Assembly (NCBI RefSeq): GCF_002263495.1
Contig: NZ_CP022753.1
Location: 1,860,001-1,924,000, forward strand
DNA from: Nocardiopsis gilva YIM 90087
GTDB taxonomy: Bacteria > Actinomycetota > Actinomycetes > Streptosporangiales > Streptosporangiaceae
Reading direction: 5' to 3'
DNA: 64,000 nt
A program made the position numbers and the translations under genes. The notes below the pieces were generated by a model. The model did no database searches. It was not told the origin of the DNA and saw nothing but the letters and a program-made list of their open reading frames with translations. This document shows positions 59,199-64,000 of the stretch, in pieces (the stretch's first letter is position 1; every line of letters starts with the position of its first letter).

Positions 59199-59761
59199 GA
59201 CGGTCGGCGAGCGCCGCCTGGCCCGCCCCCGCATCGTGGAATTCCGCTCCCGTCGGGCGGAGAAACCAGGCGTCGGGATAGCGCGATTGCGATCAATGAC
59301 GAAGTGGAAAGCAATGTCTGCGCATTTTATCGCTTCGGCTTACTGATCGTTTCCGTCACGCCCCGTTCGCCCGGTTCACCGGCCGGTCCCGAGGGAGCCG
59401 TGGCCACCGGGGAATATGTGCGAGGCCGGTCGTGGGGGCGCCTCTGGCATCGCTTATTCCTGATCTCTCGCCCATCCGCCGCGGGCGCCCGAAGGGCGCG
59501 GCAAGCGCGGTAGGGCAGGCTCTACCGCGCCTTCAGCGGGTCCGGTGCTGCGGTGGATCCCGACATTCGTGCTCCCAGGTCGACAACAGGATGTCCGGGC
59601 GGAGAACCAAGGAATCGTATGGTTCGTTCACCAATAAATCTCCGAGAAACGATGCGAAAGCGGGTCGTGTCGCAATACGCTCACAATCCCCTGAAGCTAT
59701 CCATGCGCTCCGGGTGGCACTGCGGAACCCGGTCGCGGATGGAGACGTCTGGAGGTACGCC
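59199..59761. other. Intergenic region with a stem-loop and lower-GC tract
   Basis: No gene supported. GCGCGGTAG (59505-59513) pairs with CTACCGCGC (59522-59530), a 9-bp stem and 8-base loop, a possible PucR terminator. The 59280-59350 and 59600-59720 parts have clearly lower GC than their neighbours; the second includes the GGAGG used by the next gene. Confidence 0.45.
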
Positions 59762-60292
59762 ATGTTCGCGTTCGATGATCAGTTACGCGAAATCCTGGCA
59801 ATACCCGGCGTATGCGGTGCGGCTTTGGTGGATTATCGAAACGACCACGTCGTCGCCGCCATCGGCCCGGATCCTGCGGAAGAGCGTGAACAGGCCCGCT
59901 GGTCGGCCAGAGCCGTCGGCCAGGTCGTGGGCGACCGCCTCTTCCGCGCGCGGCACGCGTGCGGCAAGGGGTCGCTGGACGACCTCGTCATCACCCGGGG
60001 CAACACCCGGTTGCTGGTGGCGGCGGTGCGCGCCGGACCGGGGGCGCAGCTGTGCGTCCAGGTCAGGATGGACCGCCGGGACGGAAACCTCGCCTTCGCC
60101 CGCAGACGGTTGCGCGGGGTGCTGCGCCCGACCGCGCACACCCGGCCCTCGCCCACCCCCGAGCCGCCACACGCCCCGTTGCCGCCCCGGCCCCGCCATC
60201 CCGAGCGTCCCGCGTCGGGAACCACGCTGGTCGCCGGCCGCCCCGACACCGCCACCCTGTACCGCGTCCTGGAGGCGCTCAAGCAACTCTGA
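59762..60292 (+). CDS. Roadblock/LC7-like hypothetical protein
   Basis: 176 residues from ATG 59762, with GGAGG 6 bases before it. The first 120 residues (MFAFDDQLREILAIPGVCGAALVDYRNDHVVAAIG ... LDDLVITRGNTRLLVAAV) have the alternating helix-strand pattern of roadblock/LC7 dimers, which regulate small GTPases of the MglA type. The rest is Pro/Arg-rich and disordered. No GTPase is next to it. The assignment is tentative. Confidence 0.55.
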   Translation: MFAFDDQLREILAIPGVCGAALVDYRNDHVVAAIGPDPAEEREQARWSARAVGQVVGDRLFRARHACGKGSLDDLVITRGNTRLLVAAVRAGPGAQLCVQVRMDRRDGNLAFARRRLRGVLRPTAHTRPSPTPEPPHAPLPPRPRHPERPASGTTLVAGRPDTATLYRVLEALKQL

Positions 60293-60491
60293 GCACCGCT
60301 GTCGCACAGCGTGACCGCAGCCTCGCGCCTGGTGGTGCTGATGGCCCCAAGCTCCGGCTCCACCGCCGTCACCTGGACTTTTTTCTCCGTTCTCGCTGTG
60401 CACCCATCGGCGATGCCGCACAATGGGGGCCATTGGCCGGATGTGATCCGCTGGTCACCTCCCGCTCGGCCGGTTCAGTCCGCGATACACC

Positions 60492-63400
60492 ATGGGGTGC
60501 GACGTGTCGGTCCCTTCTCCCGACTCATCCGTTCGGGACCGCCGCAGAGGCGGCCCGGCGCGTGAGGAACACAGTCCACGGTCGGCAGAGTCCAACGGCG
60601 ATGTGACCGTCCTGATCGTGCCGCCCGCGACCACGTCCCGACCGTCGGTCCCCACCCCCGCCCCGCAGCCCGAACCCCACCCCGGCCACCACCGCACCAC
60701 CGACGGCCGCGTCCGCGCGCTCCTCGACTACTACCGCGCCTGCGTCCACCGAGAGGCCGTCCTCGACCACCTCATCGAACTCGGCGGTGCCGACACCCCG
60801 AGCGCGTCCAGCGGCCACCACTGCCTGCCCGCCGGGACCGAGACACTGTTCAGCGGAGCAGGTGAGGACCTGCTTGTTCCGCCCGAGGCCAACGGCGTGT
60901 TACGGGCGGCCCGGCGCGAGGGCCGCCCCCTGCGCTACGGCTACCCGGTCGTCCTCCTCGCCCCCGACCCGGCCGCCGACGCCGCGGACGAGGGGCCCGG
61001 CGACGTCATCGACTCCCGCTGGCGCGCCGCCCCACTGCTCGTCACCGACGTCGAGGTCGTCCCCGACACCGAGGAACCCCGGGTCCGCGCCGTCTCCGAG
61101 CCCGACGTCAACCCCGCGCTGCTCCGCCGGGCCGGCATCACCGACCCCGAGGAGCTCGCCGCCCTGCGCGCCGTCCTCCGCCAGGGCGCCTCCGAGGGCG
61201 ACCGCCCGCACGACGGCGTCGTCCTGGACCTGGAGGCCAAGGTCCGTACCCTGCTCACGCGCCTCGACATCGACCGGGTCGACGACATCGTCCCGCGCGC
61301 GATCCGCGGCACCCTGCCGCACCTGTACCCCCGTGCGGGAGCGCACAACGTCGCGGTGCTGTTCCGCTCCGGTCCGGCCGAACACGCCGCGCCCAACGAC
61401 GAACGTCCGGGGACGATCACCGGGCTGCTCGCCGACCTCGACCCCGGGCACCGCGACGGTCCCCGGCCGGGACAGGCCGACGGCACCGCGCTCGAAGCCC
61501 TGCTGGAGGGCGAGGGCGGAGCGGGATCGCCGCACACGGCGCCGCCGGGGCGGCCGGCACGGGGCTCCGAGGCCACACGCGAGGAGGCCGTCCTGCCCGT
61601 CGCCGACGGCCGCCTCACCGAGGCGCAGTACGCGATCCTGCGCTCGGCGATGCGCGAACGCCTCACGGCGGTCGCCGCACCGCCCGGGACCGGACTGGCC
61701 GACCTCATCGACGCCGCCGTGCGCACCGCCGTGGTCGCCGACCAGAGCGTGCTCGTCGCCTCCGCGGAGGAACCCCTGCTGGACCGGATCGTGCGCCGGG
61801 CCGGGGAGGCCCCCGGCCACCTGGTTCTGCGCACCGGCCACCCCGACCACCGGAGCAGAGAGATCCGCACCCTGGAACGGCTGGTCGAACAGCCGACGTC
61901 ACCCCCCGATCTCACCCCGCACAACGGCAGCCTGCGGGACGACTGGTCCCGGGTCGACAGCGCGTGGAAGTCCATCGACGCGATCGCGCACAACGGGCAC
62001 TCTCTCGCGCGCTTGGCCGAGGAGCGCGGTGAGATGATCGGCCACGGGTGGGACCCTGATGCGCTCTTCACCCCCGAACACGGCGACCCGGGCTACTGGC
62101 TGCGGCGCGCCGAACGGGCCCGGGGCGGCGGGTTCGTCGCGCTCGCGCACCGGTCGGCCATCCGCCGCGAACTCGGCGTGGAGCCCACACCGGAGAACCT
62201 GCAACGGCTGTGCCGGGTAGCGCGGATCGAACTCGACTGGCGCACCGCCCTCGACCGCCGCCGCCGAACCCCGATGCTGGCCGGTCTGCTGGCCGACCTC
62301 GAAGCGGCGCAGGCCTGCCACCGCCTCTCCGGCGACTCCTGCCTGCGCGGTGTCGTCTCCCGGCGGGCCGGCCGGGGCCGACAGGCGCTGCTCAACCGCC
62401 TGGAGACCCTCAACTGGCACCACACCACCGGCTGGCCCGGCTTCGCCCACCTGCTCACCGTCGTCCCCGCCTGGGCGGTCGGCGTCCGCGCGGCACGCGC
62501 CCTGCCGCCGCAGGCCGGACTGTTCGACCTGGTCGTCGTGGCCGGGGCGGAGCACTGCCGGATGGCCGAGGTGCTGCCGCTGCTCTACCGCGCCAAGCGG
62601 GCGCTGGTCATCGGCGACCCCGCCCAGCCCGCCCCGCCCACCCTGCTCGAACCGGCGGAGGAGCAGCGGTTGCGCGGCGCCGCCGGTCCCACCTGGCTCG
62701 ACCGGCGTCCCGAGCTTGGCTACGCCGGATACTCCGCCTACGAGGCATGCGCCGCGGCGACCTCCGCCTCCCGGAACCAGCACCACTGGCTCGACGAGCA
62801 CGACCGCTCCCACCCGACCATCGCCGCCCTGGCCTCCCGCCACTGCTACGGCGGCCGGATCGCGGTGACCACCGAGCCCGCGAACCTCCCGACACCGGTG
62901 CGGACGGCGCCGGAGGACCGGGCGACGAACGGGCATCACCCGGCGCCGCCGTCGCGCGGGGCCGACCGCGGCGGCCGGGCCGTGGAATGGCGGCACTTCT
63001 CCGGGGACTGCGAGCCCGTCCCCGGCGCGTCCGGCATCAACCGCGAGGAGGCCTACCGGGTCGCCGTCGTCCTCCAGGAGCTCGACGGCGCGCTGCCCGA
63101 GGATGCCGTGATCGGGGTCATCGCCCCTTTCCAGCCGCAGTGGGCGCTCCTGCGCAGACTCGTGCGGCGGCAGGGCTTCGGCCGGCAGATCAGAGTGGGC
63201 GGCGTCGAGGAGTTCCGGGGCGAGGAGAACGGTGCCGTGGACGTCATGGTGGTCTCGCCGACGGTGGCCACCGACGCCCCCGCGCGGCTCGTCGACCGCG
63301 CCGTGCGTTCCCAGGCGTGGGCCACCGCGCTCACCCGCACGGTGTCGCGGTTGATCGTCGTCGGCGACCGCTCGTTCTGGTCCGGCACCGACAGCCCCCT

Positions 63401-63728
63401 GCGCGACCTGTGCCCCTTCGCCGACACCGTCGAGGAGGAGAGCACGGCACTGCGCAACCTGCGTTCCGCCCTGCAAGCGCGAGGCGCCCCGGTCACGCAG
63501 CGCCCCTCGTTCCATGGACACCAGGCCGACCTGTGCGTCGACACCGGCCGGGGGCCGGTCCTGGTCCTGCTCGACCACGCCCGCAGCGGCCTGGAACTGC
63601 GCCGCCTGTTGGCCCACGGCGAGCTGCTGACGCGGCTCAGCGGCCACCCCGCCGTGTGCGTCCCCGCCTGGCGCTGCCTGCACGACCCGCCCTCGGTGGT
63701 CAACGAGATCCTGCACGGCGGCGACTGA
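60492..63728 (+). CDS. Degenerate SF1 helicase-like protein (probable pseudo-enzyme)
   Basis: 1078 residues with SF1 DNA2/UPF1-type helicase layout. At the Walker A place it reads APPGTGLADL (about 396-405), with Leu402 where the essential Lys belongs. At Walker B it reads FDLVVVAGAEH (about 678-688), with Ala-Gly for the Asp-Glu pair. Motif III (VIGDPAQPAPPT) and the V/VI region (VGGVEEFRGEENGAVDVMVVS, WATALTRTVSRLIVVGD, with its Arg) are retained. The N-terminal 380 residues are unassigned. A C-terminal domain (from about 1015, ADLCVDTGRGPVLVLLDH) resembles a nuclease fold. ATPase activity is unlikely. The start is uncertain (ATG 60492; GTG 60603 possible). Confidence 0.75.
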   Translation: MGCDVSVPSPDSSVRDRRRGGPAREEHSPRSAESNGDVTVLIVPPATTSRPSVPTPAPQPEPHPGHHRTTDGRVRALLDYYRACVHREAVLDHLIELGGADTPSASSGHHCLPAGTETLFSGAGEDLLVPPEANGVLRAARREGRPLRYGYPVVLLAPDPAADAADEGPGDVIDSRWRAAPLLVTDVEVVPDTEEPRVRAVSEPDVNPALLRRAGITDPEELAALRAVLRQGASEGDRPHDGVVLDLEAKVRTLLTRLDIDRVDDIVPRAIRGTLPHLYPRAGAHNVAVLFRSGPAEHAAPNDERPGTITGLLADLDPGHRDGPRPGQADGTALEALLEGEGGAGSPHTAPPGRPARGSEATREEAVLPVADGRLTEAQYAILRSAMRERLTAVAAPPGTGLADLIDAAVRTAVVADQSVLVASAEEPLLDRIVRRAGEAPGHLVLRTGHPDHRSREIRTLERLVEQPTSPPDLTPHNGSLRDDWSRVDSAWKSIDAIAHNGHSLARLAEERGEMIGHGWDPDALFTPEHGDPGYWLRRAERARGGGFVALAHRSAIRRELGVEPTPENLQRLCRVARIELDWRTALDRRRRTPMLAGLLADLEAAQACHRLSGDSCLRGVVSRRAGRGRQALLNRLETLNWHHTTGWPGFAHLLTVVPAWAVGVRAARALPPQAGLFDLVVVAGAEHCRMAEVLPLLYRAKRALVIGDPAQPAPPTLLEPAEEQRLRGAAGPTWLDRRPELGYAGYSAYEACAAATSASRNQHHWLDEHDRSHPTIAALASRHCYGGRIAVTTEPANLPTPVRTAPEDRATNGHHPAPPSRGADRGGRAVEWRHFSGDCEPVPGASGINREEAYRVAVVLQELDGALPEDAVIGVIAPFQPQWALLRRLVRRQGFGRQIRVGGVEEFRGEENGAVDVMVVSPTVATDAPARLVDRAVRSQAWATALTRTVSRLIVVGDRSFWSGTDSPLRDLCPFADTVEEESTALRNLRSALQARGAPVTQRPSFHGHQADLCVDTGRGPVLVLLDHARSGLELRRLLAHGELLTRLSGHPAVCVPAWRCLHDPPSVVNEILHGGD

Positions 63729-63760
63729 GACGCCGCCCCACGCTGTTCCGCTTCCCCGCG

Positions 63761-63791
63761 GTGATCACGGGAATTCTGTCGATTTTCGGCC
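63761..63791. repeat. Half copy of the family B palindrome
   Basis: GTGATCACGGGAATTCTGTC (63761-63780) plus GATTTTCGGCC matches the inverse complement of the family B right arm at 45535 with two or three changes. No opposite arm is seen nearby. Confidence 0.7.
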
Positions 63792-63928
63792 CTTGGTCTC
63801 TGGTGTCCGTTGCGGCGGCCCGATGACGGCGGAGTGTCCGACCGCTTGGCCGAGGGTGGACGGCCCGGCGGATAGAGTGCGGTTCGGCCGCCCGGGGCGC
63901 GGCCGGACGATGACGCGGGAGGAGCGAC

Positions 63929-64000
63929 GTGCCCGAGGGCCACACACTGCACCGGCTTGCCGGCCACTTCACCAAGCACTACGGGGGGTCCCGCGTCCGG
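63929..64000 (+). CDS. nei: Nei/Fpg-family DNA glycosylase, 5' end only
   Basis: The first 24 codons from GTG 63929 (VPEGHTLHRLAGHF...) reach the window edge. The catalytic Pro2-Glu3 is present, and the PEGHTLHRLA pattern is that of actinobacterial endonuclease VIII (Nei), a repair enzyme for oxidised pyrimidines. GGGAGGAGCGAC gives a strong ribosome site. It follows the pseudo-helicase. Confidence 0.88.
   Translation, partial: MPEGHTLHRLAGHFTKHYGGSRVR

Overview
The window is a high-GC actinobacterial chromosome segment. Gene order and family content (thiL, rpmB, recG, rsmD, coaD, rpmF, rnc, mutM, smc, ftsY, amtB, ffh, rpsP, rimM, trmD, rplS, lepB, yraN, comM, dprA, xerC, rpsB, tsf, pyrH, frr, cdsA, rlmN, plus DUF3105, DUF3515 and DUF2469 proteins) match the conserved core of Streptomyces-like and Streptosporangiales-like actinobacteria. 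The protein sequences look closest to Nocardiopsaceae (Nocardiopsis, Streptomonospora or Thermobifida type); that placement is my inference. Starts are often GTG, and several genes have a -10 box only 6-9 bases before the start codon, suggesting leaderless mRNAs. No rRNA gene, functional tRNA gene, insertion sequence, prophage or CRISPR array was found.

Layout. 1-3.4 kb: 5' end of cydA behind a promoter with 15-bp-phased repeats, a formylglycine-enzyme-fold protein, divergent DUF305/DUF3105 membrane proteins, a DUF3515 lipoprotein and a stand-alone Lrp ligand domain. 3.5-17.6 kb: thiL, a membrane-anchored CBM2 protein, rpmB, recG (with an exact tandem 105-bp in-frame insertion), rsmD, coaD, DUF177-rpmF (with a solitary CRISPR-like repeat in the leader), rnc, mutM, a frameshifted acyP, a small coiled-coil protein and smc. 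17.7-28.4 kb: a cobalamin riboswitch with a B12-type binding protein and permease, ftsY, an ABC-2 exporter, amtB, a lipoprotein with a structured leader, and ffh. 28.7-43.4 kb: the ribosome/translation cluster rpsP-khpA-rimM-trmD-rplS-lepB, DUF2469-yraN-comM-dprA, RidA-xerC, an M23 peptidase, and rpsB-tsf-pyrH-frr-cdsA.

43.4-59.2 kb is more accessory. It holds an MFS transporter, a cupin protein, a SUFU-domain protein, rlmN, a VTT membrane protein, then a catabolic block. That block has two class III aminotransferases, a CoA-acylating semialdehyde dehydrogenase and a C-N hydrolase, with an Lrp and two PucR regulators. It fits GABA/polyamine or beta-alanine use as a nitrogen source, and the divergent gene pairs point to local control. 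59.7-64 kb: a roadblock-like protein, a large SF1 helicase homologue whose Walker A lysine and Walker B acidic pair are gone, and the start of a Nei-type DNA glycosylase.

The most unusual non-coding signal is a family of long, near-perfect intergenic palindromes at 5448, 17664, 21294 and 45678. They share the outer motif CCGTTGATCTCGG (or its near form), but their inner arms differ while staying self-complementary. A second family occurs at 45535, with a half copy at 63761. Three of the four first-family copies lie between convergent genes, so they probably act as bidirectional terminators or as a mobile palindromic repeat.
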